Below, one piece after another: positions 43,274-51,800 of a stretch of DNA of 64,000 nt. Source of the DNA: Streptomyces durocortorensis (GTDB lineage: Bacteria > Actinomycetota > Actinomycetes > Streptomycetales > Streptomycetaceae); assembly GCF_031760065.1 (NCBI RefSeq), contig NZ_CP134500.1, positions 186,001-250,000 on the forward strand, in the 5' to 3' direction. The notes under the pieces were generated by a model. The model worked only from the letters and a program-made list of their open reading frames with translations. It was not told the origin of the DNA and made no database searches. Numbering within the stretch: the first letter of the stretch is position 1; the number at the start of each line of letters is the position of its first letter. A program made the translations under genes and the position numbers.

Positions 43274-43303
43274 TTGCCCGACGTTTCACGGTGGTGCTAG
43301 TTT
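43274..43303 (+). promoter_or_regulatory. Candidate acmA promoter
   Basis: TTGCCC (43274-43279) and TAGTTT (43298-43303) with an 18-bp spacer, 61 bp before the acmA ATG. The spacer and -10 include a direct repeat GTTTCAC (43283 and 43300). Judged by eye. Confidence 0.4.
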
Positions 43304-43341
43304 CACCCTCGCTAAATGCCGGATCGAACGTTTCGCTGACC

Positions 43342-43357
43342 TCCTTTTGCAAAAGGA
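43342..43357 (+). promoter_or_regulatory. Perfect 16-bp palindrome overlapping the acmA ribosome-binding site
   Basis: TCCTTTTGCAAAAGGA is fully symmetric and contains the AAAGGA ribosome-binding site of acmA, ending 7 bp before the ATG. It could be a protein-binding site or, in RNA, a short hairpin hiding the Shine-Dalgarno sequence. Confidence 0.5.
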
Positions 43358-43364
43358 AGCGTGC

Positions 43365-44768
43365 ATGGCAAACACATGGTGGGGAAGCCATCTGCTGAGC
43401 CCGGGCGCGGATGACGAGCTGTGGGCCGTCTCCAGCGCCCCGGTAACTCGGGGGCAGTTACGCACGTCGGTCGCTGATCTCGGTGAACGCTTTCGGGAGC
43501 AGGGCATTACCGAAGGCAGCTCGGTTCTTCTGCGGATGAAACCGAGTTTCACCTATCTGCACGTGCTGTTGGCCCTGTGGAGCCGTGGCGCACAGGTGGT
43601 TCTGGTCGACTTCCGGCTGAAGCCGGCCGAATACGAGCCGCTGAGCGACCTGGTGCGTCCGCAGTACCTCGTCGCCGCGGCCGGGGCCGGCGGTCCGGTG
43701 GCCGGATTCCGGCAGGAGTCAGGCTTCTCCGTCCAGCGACTGCCGAACGGCCGGCCGGCCGTCGACGGCGTCCGTCTGGTGCAGTTCAGCTCGGGCTCGA
43801 CGGGCCGGCCCAAGGTGATCGGCCGACCGGCCGACTCCGTACTGGCCGAGATCGACCGGCACGGTGCAGTGCCCGGAATCCCCGGCAAGGGGGAGCGGGT
43901 GATGCTGCTGAACTCGGTCATGCACAACATGGGCCTGGTCAGCGGTGTGCTGCATGCTCTCGCGGCCGGGGCGACCCTGATCGTCCCACCGACGCTCCGC
44001 CCGGCCGAAGTGGTGCGCATGATGGCTCGAACCGACACGTCCGCCGTCTACGGAACCCCCGTTCACTACGACCTGCTGTCCCGGGTCGAGAGCCGGCCGG
44101 AGCTTCCCGCGCTGCGGCTCGCGGTGTCCGGCGGTGAACGGGTGCCGCAGGAAACCCATGACCGGTTCCGCACACACTTCGGCCTGCCGATCAGTCCGGT
44201 CTACGGTGTGACCGAGTTCGGGCTGATCGCGGGCGACCTGTCCGGTGCGTCCGTGCCTCCTCAGCTGGGGCCCCCGGTACCGGGGGCCGAGGTGAAGGTG
44301 GTCGACGAGGAACTCTTCGTCCGGATGAAGCAGTCGCCGTATCTGTACGGCGGGCACACCGACCGTTTCGCGGACGGTTGGCTGCGGACCTACGACCGGG
44401 TACGCCAGGACCCGGCGACCGGGGTTCTCACCATGCTCGGCCGGGCCGACTCCCTGGCCGTCGTGGGCGGGCTCAAGGTCGACCTCGCGGAGGTGGAGAC
44501 CGTCCTGCTGGATCACCCTCGGGTGACCGAGACGGTGGTGACCCATGGGGAGGTCATCGAGGCGTTCGTGGGGACCGACCAGGAACTTGCCTCGGACGAA
44601 CTCGTCGCCTGGTGCCGTGAGCGGCTGAGCCCGGCAAAGAATCCCAAGCGGTTCTTCGTCGCGAAGCGGCTGCCGAGGAACTCCATGGGAAAGCTGGTCC
44701 GCGACCGTGCGCTGATGCACGAGCACGTCAAGTCGGAATTGTCATCGCAGACACAGGGGGACCGGTGA
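43365..44768 (+). CDS. acmA: Actinomycin synthetase I, 4-MHA-AMP ligase
   Basis: Predicted 467 aa from the ATG of [14 protein letters not shown] with AAAAGGAAG upstream (an in-frame ATG at 43347 lacks a site). ANL-family adenylating enzyme: P-loop [20 protein letters not shown] motif, [15 protein letters not shown] hinge, and catalytic Lys in [11 protein letters not shown]. With the overlapping carrier-protein gene downstream and 4-MHA genes in the divergent operon, it should activate 4-methyl-3-hydroxyanthranilate and load it on AcmD. Codon 32 is TTA (43458-43460), making bldA-dependent translation of the initiating enzyme likely. Confidence 0.95.
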   Translation: MANTWWGSHLLSPGADDELWAVSSAPVTRGQLRTSVADLGERFREQGITEGSSVLLRMKPSFTYLHVLLALWSRGAQVVLVDFRLKPAEYEPLSDLVRPQYLVAAAGAGGPVAGFRQESGFSVQRLPNGRPAVDGVRLVQFSSGSTGRPKVIGRPADSVLAEIDRHGAVPGIPGKGERVMLLNSVMHNMGLVSGVLHALAAGATLIVPPTLRPAEVVRMMARTDTSAVYGTPVHYDLLSRVESRPELPALRLAVSGGERVPQETHDRFRTHFGLPISPVYGVTEFGLIAGDLSGASVPPQLGPPVPGAEVKVVDEELFVRMKQSPYLYGGHTDRFADGWLRTYDRVRQDPATGVLTMLGRADSLAVVGGLKVDLAEVETVLLDHPRVTETVVTHGEVIEAFVGTDQELASDELVAWCRERLSPAKNPKRFFVAKRLPRNSMGKLVRDRALMHEHVKSELSSQTQGDR

Positions 44769-45001
44769 TCTCGAAGAACGACATCAGAACGATTCTGTCC
44801 GAGAGTGCGGGACTTGGACCGCCCGAGGAACTACCGGACGATGCCGAGCTGGCCATCGACTCGTTCACGCTGGTCGTCCTCCAGCACGGACTGGAGGATC
44901 GGCACGGTGTCGTCATCGACCCGCAGTTCGAGGACATGGCGCTGTTCACGTCCATCAACGGCATCCACAAGTACGTGATGACGCTTCTGGAAGAGAAATG
45001 A
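44765..45001 (+). CDS. acmD: 4-MHA acyl carrier protein
   Basis: Predicted 78 aa, GTG start overlapping the acmA TGA (GTGA). Small acidic carrier protein; the phosphopantetheine Ser is in [14 protein letters not shown]. Matches the discrete 4-MHA carrier encoded next to acmA in actinomycin producers; it presents 4-MHA to the starter C domain of AcmB. Confidence 0.93.
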   Translation: MISKNDIRTILSESAGLGPPEELPDDAELAIDSFTLVVLQHGLEDRHGVVIDPQFEDMALFTSINGIHKYVMTLLEEK

Positions 45002-45044
45002 CCAACCCGTCCCCCCGCCTCGACCGTTTACGCAGGGAGCAGTG

Positions 45045-45245
45045 ATGAGCAACCCCTTCGAGAGCCCCGACGGCACCTTCCACGTCCTCGTCAACGACGA
45101 GGGCCAGCACTCGCTGTGGCCCGCGTTCGCCGAGGTACCCGCGGGCTGGACGGTCGTGCTCGCCGAGACCGACCGCCCGACCTGCCTCGCCTACGTCGAG
45201 GAGCACTGGACCGACATGCGCCCGCTGAGCCTCGTACGCCGATAG
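45045..45245 (+). CDS. acmR: MbtH-like protein
   Basis: Predicted 66 aa: [20 protein letters not shown], then [14 protein letters not shown] and [10 protein letters not shown], all family hallmarks including the conserved Trp residues. MbtH proteins bind NRPS A domains and are often needed for their solubility and activity; likely partner of AcmB/AcmC. Preceded by GGGAGC. Fourth-spaced member of the acmA operon (43 bp after acmD). Confidence 0.96.
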   Translation: MSNPFESPDGTFHVLVNDEGQHSLWPAFAEVPAGWTVVLAETDRPTCLAYVEEHWTDMRPLSLVRR

Positions 45246-45254
45246 GAGAACGTG

Positions 45255-45818
45255 ATGGACGACGCCGCATTCTCACAACTGCTGCTGGGCGAAGAGGATC
45301 TGGAGGAGTCGTTCTACGGCGAGGAGCCGAGCGCCGCTTACGATCCCGTCTTCGTCTCCGGCGACGCCTCGGGGCGGACCATCGTCGACCTGACGAACAT
45401 GCTCACGCATGGCACGCACCCCGAGACGACACATCACGCCTCCGCACTGTTCACGAACATCGTGGGTTCGGTGGTCTTCCATCATGTCGCGCAGTTCGGC
45501 GACGGAGCCTGCCGACAGGTGTACCAGGAACTCCTCGACGCGGTCCGCGACTGCTCGCACTACCGGATGGGGCTGAACGACGGCGTGCAGCTCGACATCA
45601 CGAAGGTGGCTGTGGAGCCGATCGAGCTGGGGGACGGCGGCTTCCTGGTGCGCTGGCTGTCCACCGTCGACCACTTCCGTATCGAGACCGCGTGGGTGAT
45701 CGTGCCGACGGACGGCATCCTCAGCTTCATCAACACCCGCATTCCGGAGGCGTCCGAGATCCATCGGCTCGCCCGTATCGCCATCGATCGCGTCGTCGAC
45801 CTGACGGGTACGTCATGA
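45255..45818 (+). CDS. Hypothetical cytoplasmic protein in acmA operon
   Basis: Predicted 187 aa from MDDAAFSQLLLGEED with GGAG upstream, 9 bp after acmR. No signal peptide or membrane helix. The body has mixed alpha/beta character with segments VRDCSHYRMG and DHFRIETAWVIVPTDGILSFINTRIPE. The middle (HHASALFTNIVGSVVFHHVAQFGDG) is His/Phe-rich. No family confidently recognised; the tail IAIDRVVDLTG overlaps the next gene by ATGA. Cluster position suggests a role in actinomycin assembly or tolerance. Confidence 0.75.
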   Translation: MDDAAFSQLLLGEEDLEESFYGEEPSAAYDPVFVSGDASGRTIVDLTNMLTHGTHPETTHHASALFTNIVGSVVFHHVAQFGDGACRQVYQELLDAVRDCSHYRMGLNDGVQLDITKVAVEPIELGDGGFLVRWLSTVDHFRIETAWVIVPTDGILSFINTRIPEASEIHRLARIAIDRVVDLTGTS

Positions 45819-46447
45819 CGCCCAAGGCATCCGTCGTCGACTTCGAGTCCGCGCTGGAGTCGGTCGACTCCTGGCTGACGGAGTACATATCGGCGAGCCA
45901 TCCGGAGATCGGCCGCACGGGACCGATCTGTCCGTTCGTGTCACCTTCCCGCAGGAACCGGACGTTGGAGGTTCGTCTACGGCTGGTCGGGCACGCGCCG
46001 AGCCTCGAACTGGTCGAGGAGATCGCACACAGCAGTCTGCGAGAGTACGAGCTGACGACCTGGCAGGGCCGCAATCCCATGCTCCAGGCCATGGTGATCG
46101 TCCTCCCCGACCTCCGCAGCGAGGACACCGGACTGCTCGACCTGGCCCAGGCGCACGTCAAGGACGACTTCGTGGCGCGGGGACTCATGATCGGCCAGTT
46201 CCACGAGAACTGCGATGTGACGGCGGCGCGCAACCCCCGCTTCGTGGTGAGCCGGGCACCGGTGCCGGTCCTCGCGATCCGCGCCATCGCCCTCCACGAT
46301 GTCTTCTTCCTGTCCGAACGGCCGCACTGGTTCCAGAAGTACCGGGAGAAGTTCGGCAAGTTCTACGGACCGGATTCCACCCTGATGGATCCGCTTCTGG
46401 TGGAGCGCTACCGGGAGAGCGAGCAGGCTTACGGCAAGGCGTCATAA
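45815..46447 (+). CDS. DUF6875-type protein of unknown function, copy 2
   Basis: Predicted 210 aa from MTPKASVVDFESAL; ATG overlaps the preceding TGA (ATGA). Clear paralogue of the protein at 21544-22179: GRTGPICPF, RLVGHAPSLELVEEI, GLMIGQFHENC, AARNPRFVVS-APVP, ALHDVFFL, WFQKYREKFG. Each major acm operon thus carries one copy. Conserved Cys/His positions invite a metal- or heme-enzyme hypothesis. Last gene of the rightward acm operon and the right end of the actinomycin cluster. Confidence 0.8.
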   Translation: MTPKASVVDFESALESVDSWLTEYISASHPEIGRTGPICPFVSPSRRNRTLEVRLRLVGHAPSLELVEEIAHSSLREYELTTWQGRNPMLQAMVIVLPDLRSEDTGLLDLAQAHVKDDFVARGLMIGQFHENCDVTAARNPRFVVSRAPVPVLAIRAIALHDVFFLSERPHWFQKYREKFGKFYGPDSTLMDPLLVERYRESEQAYGKAS

Positions 46448-46540
46448 CGATCTTCTGCTACCGACCGGAAAACGACCTGCCCATGTCGATGCCGATGTCG
46501 ATGCGAACGCCGGACGAAGTGGTGGCGCGTTCGGCGCTCC

Positions 46541-47788
46541 TCACACGAGGGCGCGGATCGCCTCGATGGTCCGGTCGACGCTGAGGGTCCCGTCCGCGCA
46601 GTCGCGCAGCAGGGCCGTCACCCGTTCGTCCTGGTATTCCCGCAGCGGCGCGGGTGGGTCCTCGGGCGCTGCGGCTCGGGCGATGTCGTCGCGGGTCAGG
46701 AGGTAGTCCGCCAGGGCGGCGCAGGAACGGTGCTGGAAGATGACGTCCGGCTTGATCGGAACGCCGAGGACCGTCCCGACCCGGCGGGCCAGGCGCACGT
46801 AGATGATGGAGTTCAGGCCGAGCTGCCGGAACGACGCGTCCTCGTCGAAGCCCAGCGCCTCGTCGCCGATCTCCGGCCGGAGGACCTCGCGCTTGATGCG
46901 CTCGACCAGGTCTCGGCGTGGGTCGGGCGCAGGCTCCTGCACGGTGGTGATCCGGTCGATGAGCGAGGTGAGCACCTTCGATTCGCCCAGTTCCGTGAAA
47001 ACCGACACGCCTGCGTCCCGCAGATACCGGATGCAGTCGGTCCATCGGACGGGCTTGGCGATCTGCTCGGCGAGCAATTCGCGGACTTCCCGCGCATCGG
47101 GACCGAACGGCCGGCCGGTCACGTTGGAGATGACCGGTGTCCGCAGTTCACCCAGGTCGACCGAGGCCAGCAGGTCGCGGAAGCGCGCGGCGGCCGGGGC
47201 CATCGCCGGCGAGTGGAAAGGTCCGCTGACTCGGACCGGGACGAAGCCTCGGACACCCTCCACCTTCTCGAAGGCCGACTTGATCCGCGCCAGTTCCTCG
47301 TGGCTGCCGGAGAGCACGAACTGATCGGGCGCGTTGTAGTTGGCGATGACGACGCCGGTGGCATCGTGCTGCTTCAGGGTCTCCTCGACGATCTGTTCGC
47401 AGACACCGACGACTGCGGCCATCGCACCGCCGCTGACCTGGCTCATCAGTTCCGCACGGCGTTGCACCAGCGTCAGGCCGGTTTCGAAGTCGAAGGCGCC
47501 CGCCGCGAACAGTGCGCTGTACTCGCCGAGGCTGTGGCCCGCGAAGAAGTCCGCGGGTGGCAGGTCCTCCTGCGCCGCTGACCAGTGCAGCGCGTTGACG
47601 ACGTAGATCGCGGGCTGCGCGTACGCGGTCTCGGACAGCCGTCGTTCCGGGTTTTCCAGACAGAGCTCTTCGATCGGGTATCCGAGCACCCGGTCGGCGC
47701 GGCAGCGGAGGTCGGGGAACCTTCCGAACAGGCTTCGTCCCATCCCCTTCTTCTGGATGCCCTGTCCCGGGAACACGTGAGCGCGCAT
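46541..47788 (-). CDS. Discrete malonyl-CoA acyltransferase fused to an ACP (trans-AT type)
   Basis: Predicted 415 aa from MRAHVFPGQGIQKKGMGRSL. The opening, followed by LGYPIEELCLENPERRL and TAYAQPAIYVVNALHW, is characteristic of the stand-alone ATs of trans-AT polyketide clusters (PksC/BaeC type). Nucleophile in AGHSLGEYSAL and substrate motif GPFHSPAMAP suggest malonyl-CoA. Residues ~325-385 form an ACP (FRQLGLNSIIYVRLARRV with the carrier Ser), an unusual fusion. Its ATG shares one base with the KAS III stop (TGATG). It likely supplies malonyl units to the AT-less modules upstream and perhaps to the module with a dead AT. Confidence 0.88.
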   Translation of the reverse strand: MRAHVFPGQGIQKKGMGRSLFGRFPDLRCRADRVLGYPIEELCLENPERRLSETAYAQPAIYVVNALHWSAAQEDLPPADFFAGHSLGEYSALFAAGAFDFETGLTLVQRRAELMSQVSGGAMAAVVGVCEQIVEETLKQHDATGVVIANYNAPDQFVLSGSHEELARIKSAFEKVEGVRGFVPVRVSGPFHSPAMAPAAARFRDLLASVDLGELRTPVISNVTGRPFGPDAREVRELLAEQIAKPVRWTDCIRYLRDAGVSVFTELGESKVLTSLIDRITTVQEPAPDPRRDLVERIKREVLRPEIGDEALGFDEDASFRQLGLNSIIYVRLARRVGTVLGVPIKPDVIFQHRSCAALADYLLTRDDIARAAAPEDPPAPLREYQDERVTALLRDCADGTLSVDRTIEAIRALV

Positions 47789-48852
47789 CAGATCCGCCCG
47801 CCCCCGAGGTGGGATCCGGTCGGCTGCGTCGGCCACGCGGGAAGCTCGGTGATCCGGACCACGGCGCACGTCCAGGTGAAGCCGGCGCCGACGCCGAGCA
47901 GCATGCAGAGGTCGCCGACGTCTACGGCACGCTCCTGCACGAGGTGGTCGAGTCCGGCGATCTGGTCGCCCGCGCCGAGGTGGCCGACTGTGCGGCCCCA
48001 GGACCAGGTCGTCAGATCGAGGTCGATATCGAGTGCGGCGAGGACCTCGCGCTGCAGCACGATGCGTCCGAAGTGCGGAACGACGAACCGGGCGACATCA
48101 CCCAGACGCACGTGCGCGTGGTGCAGGGCTCGATTGACGCAGTCGCTGAGGCCGGCCCGGAACCGGCGGGTGAACTCGTCGAGCTCCACGTCGCCCAGGT
48201 ACTGCAGTTTGCGCAGACGCAGGTCGATGGGGAGCGTGGGGTCGTGGTGAGGCGTAAAGGGCGCGTCCCCGCGATGCAGGCGCTCAAGGGTGGGATCCGA
48301 CACCGTGGAGGTGCTCAGGACCTGTGCGAACCCGGACCTCTTGCTGAGCACCATCGCCGACGCGCCGTCGCCGGGGACGATGCCGATGTCGCTGTTCCAG
48401 CGGTCGATCGCCGGCGGACCGACCTTGTCGGCGGTGGTCACCAGCGCCGCCACGTCGTCGGTGGCCTGGAGGGAGCGCGCCGCGATGTCCAACGCGGTCA
48501 TGCAGCCGTTGGAAGCGTTCTTGACCTCGAAGGCGAGCGCCGAATGGTCCCCGAGTACTTCGCGGTGGATGTAGGAAGCCGTCGGGTAGAGCTCAAGGCC
48601 TTGGAAGTACACGCAGGCGTGCAACAGCAGCGCGATGTCCTCGGCCCGGTGACCCGACCTTTCCAGGGCGTCCCTGGCAGCGGCCACTGCCATCTCGGGC
48701 GGAGCTTCGTCCGTGGCCTCGCAGACCGACTGGAGCTGCGTGTCCTCGGCGTCCTGTGCGTCGAACCGGCCGTCGGCGACCGCCTGTTCGACCTTGGTCG
48801 CCGGGGGCAGGTAGGTTGCGGTACCCGCGATGAACAGGGCCTCTGTCTTCAC
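47788..48852 (-). CDS. KAS III-like protein (3-oxoacyl-ACP synthase III family), possible acyltransferase
   Basis: Predicted 354 aa. Thiolase fold with nucleophile Cys117 in NASNGCMTALDIA and His in VVPHFGR. The usual catalytic Asn motif (GNTSAAS in FabH) reads GHLGAGD, so the condensing Asn is absent. KAS III-like proteins with replaced Asn (for example CerJ-type) can act as acyl transferases rather than condensing enzymes. It may prime or off-load the polyketide, or transfer an acyl group to another scaffold. Start overlaps the PKS stop (ATGA). Confidence 0.85.
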   Translation of the reverse strand: MKTEALFIAGTATYLPPATKVEQAVADGRFDAQDAEDTQLQSVCEATDEAPPEMAVAAARDALERSGHRAEDIALLLHACVYFQGLELYPTASYIHREVLGDHSALAFEVKNASNGCMTALDIAARSLQATDDVAALVTTADKVGPPAIDRWNSDIGIVPGDGASAMVLSKRSGFAQVLSTSTVSDPTLERLHRGDAPFTPHHDPTLPIDLRLRKLQYLGDVELDEFTRRFRAGLSDCVNRALHHAHVRLGDVARFVVPHFGRIVLQREVLAALDIDLDLTTWSWGRTVGHLGAGDQIAGLDHLVQERAVDVGDLCMLLGVGAGFTWTCAVVRITELPAWPTQPTGSHLGGGRI

Positions 48853-51800
48853 TTCTCGTTCCCTCTCAGGGTGGTGGCGTCGCGGAGCAGGAGCCCGGCG
48901 ATGGCCTCGGCGGTCGGGTAGTCGAACACCAGTGTGGCGGGCAGTGTGGTGTTCAGCCGCTTGGCGAGGCGCTTGCGCAACTGGACCATGGTGAGCGAGT
49001 CGATCCCGAGGGAACGCAGTGCTCTGTCGGCCGGCACGCTGTCAGGTCCGGGCAGGCCGAGCACGTCGGCGACTTCGCCGCGGACGAGGTCCAGCAGCAG
49101 AGCCGGACGTTCGGCTTCGGAGGCGTCCGCCATCCGCGTATCGAGCGACTCTGCGGTCCCGGAAACTCCGGCTCGGCGCCCTTCAGTTGTGCGCCGCAGC
49201 ATGTCGCGCAGCAAGGGAGGCGCTTCCGCGTCGCCGAGCGCGTGTCGCAACGATGCCAGTTCCAGGCGCACGGGCATCAGCTGGGTCTCGGGCCGCGCGA
49301 GTGCGATATCCAGGGCGTTCAGCCCCTCGGCCAAGGTCAGGGCGCCGATCCCCTGACGCCGCAGGCGTCCCAGCTCGGCCTTGCCGAGGTGGGCGGTCAT
49401 GCCCACTCCGGCCTGCTCCCAGAGCCCGAAAGCGAGGCTGAGTCCCGCCAGACCCCGCTTGCGCCGGTTGGCCGCCAGTGCGTCCAGCGTCGCGTTCGCC
49501 GCGGCGTACCCGCCCTGTCCTGCGGTGCCCAGCGTTCCGGCCGCCGAGGAGAAGAGTACGAACGCGGCCAGGTCCAGCCGCTCGGTCAACTCGTCCAGCA
49601 GGCGCGCGCCCTGGACCTTGGGTGCCATCACCCGGTGCAGCCGCTCCGCGGTGAAGCCCTCCACCAGTCCGTCGTCGAGCACGCCGGCGAGGTGGAACAC
49701 GGCCGTGAGGGGATGGCTCGGGTGGATCCCTTCCAGTACCGCGGCCACCGCGGCCCGGTCCGCGACGTCACCCGCGACCAGGTCCACTCGCTCGGCGCCC
49801 GCGGCTTCGAGCTCCCGCACGAACGAGCCGGCTTCGGGGGCGTTGCCACCGCGCCGCGACAGCAGCACGAGCCGCCGCGCTCCGTGCGCGCGGACCAGGT
49901 GCGCGGCGAGCGCACTGCCGAGCTCGCCGAGACCGCCGGTGATCAGCACCGTGCCGTCCGGGTCGAGGGCGCGCGGCAAGGCCAGCACGGTCCTGTGCGC
50001 GGCGTTCTGCCGCGCGTGGCGCAGGGCATACGGCGCGTCGCGTACGTCGAAGGCAGTGAACGCCCCCTTGTCCTGCCTCGAATCGGGGGCGGACGGATCA
50101 GCGGCCGCCTGGGCGAAGGTGAGGTTCGCGGGCATCGGCCTGAGGGCGGCACCGTCCACGCGGATCCGATGGCCGAGCGCGCCTGCCGCACTGCCCATGA
50201 CCCGGTCACCCGCGTGTACGGAGGTGACGCCGCTGCCGACCTCCATGGCGATCCCCGCGAACTCCAGGACCTTTGCGTGCCCCGGGCTCATCCCGGCGGC
50301 GCGCACCTCGACGCGGACTTCCCACGGCGCGACCGGCTCCGGCGGCCCCTCCTCGTGCGTGGCGGCGATGACGTCCAGCTGATCGTCCTCCCGCTGATTC
50401 AGGTGCCAGCCGCCTTCGTCCGGCAGGACGAGCGCGTCGACCTCCTCGACCGTCGGCCTTGCCCGTGGCACGTGGGCGCTCTCGCCGCGCAGCACGCACT
50501 CCGGCTCGCCGCCGGTCCCGATCACGTGCGCCAGGAGCCGGAAGTCCGGGGCGCCGGGATCGAGGTCGATCAGGCGCACGACGCGCTCAGGTTGTTCCGT
50601 GCGGGCCGTGCGCACCATGCCCCACACTGCGGCATGGGCCCAGTTTCCTACCTGGTCGTCCGGGCTCGATGACACTGCGTCACGGGTGATCCAGACGAGC
50701 TCCGCGCCCTGGAGCCGGGCATCGCCGAGGCACACCTGAAGCGTCCGCAGGGCTTCGGCGGCGCTCCGTTCCGGATCGTGCCACTGAGCGGACGCGCAGT
50801 CGGGCAGCGCGAACAGCAGTCGCCGAGGCGTGTCCGCGCGGTCATCGAGCCGCTTCACGAGGGCGTCCAGGTCGGGTACGGCGTCGGCGCCGAGCCCCGC
50901 GCCCACTTCTGCGTCGCCGACCACGAGGGTGCCCGCAGGGTCGGGGATTTCGGCCACGGGGTGTAGGCGTTCGAAGCCGACGCGGTAGAGGTGCTCGGCG
51001 AACGGGTGCCCGCGACGCCTGCCGTGCTGGAACTTCAGTCTGCCGATCCGGGCCACCAGGTGGCCTGCCGGGTCGGCCAGCCATACGGTGGCCGGCGCGA
51101 GGTCCTCGTCTCCGCCGGATTCGAACGACACGCGCACGGTCAGCTCTCTGCCCGCGGCACGGAACAGCTCGACGTCCGACCAGATGAACGGGACGAGCGG
51201 CCCAGGAGCCGCACCCGCCTCCATCAGACCGGCGACGACGACCTGCAGTGCCGCGTCGAACAGCGACGGATGCAGTCCGTGGTCGGCCGGATCCAGCACG
51301 TCCGGGAGGGATACCCGCGCGTAGTAGACACCGTCGCGGCAAGCGAGTTCGCGCAGTCCTCGGAAAGCCGGGCCGTAGTCGAGCCCGTTCGCGAGGGCGC
51401 GCCCGTAGAAGGCTTCGATGTCGAGCGCCCGGGCATCGGGCACCGGCCAGTGGTCGAGGTCCGGCGGCATCGTGGCGCCGCCGGACGTGCGGATCACGCA
51501 CTCTCCGGTCACGTGCTGCTGCCAGATCAGCGGCTCATCCGTGTCCTCGGGTTGGCTGTGGAACGCGAAGGGGCGTCGTCCGTGCGCCTCCGGATCGCCG
51601 ACGGTGGCCTGGATCCGCAGCGCGCGGCCGGGAAGCAGGACGACCGGCTCCAGCAGCGTCAGGTCTGCCACGGCGTCGGCACCCGCGGCCCGGGCGGCGA
51701 ACAGCGCGGCGTCGACCAATCCCGCACCCGGCACGTAGACCTGCCCGCCGACGACGTGATCGGCCAGCCACGGGCCATCGTCGAGCGACAGCCGGCCGGT

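Larger units (their letters stand above)
42869..43364. other. Divergent acmB/acmA intergenic control region
   Basis: The only gene-free stretch above 300 bp. It separates the two large biosynthetic operons and is less GC-rich than its flanks. It holds an 18-bp palindrome (43116), a tandem 10-bp repeat (43220), a promoter candidate for acmA (43274) and a palindrome on the acmA ribosome-binding site (43342). On the acmB side, GTTAC and TTACTAAG stretches near 42930-42960 could be promoter parts, but no clear -35/-10 pair was seen. No small gene was recognised. Confidence 0.75.

Noticed and set aside
43342..43357. Palindrome as a terminator of an upstream rightward transcript
   Set aside because: No gene lies upstream on that strand and it overlaps the acmA ribosome-binding site.
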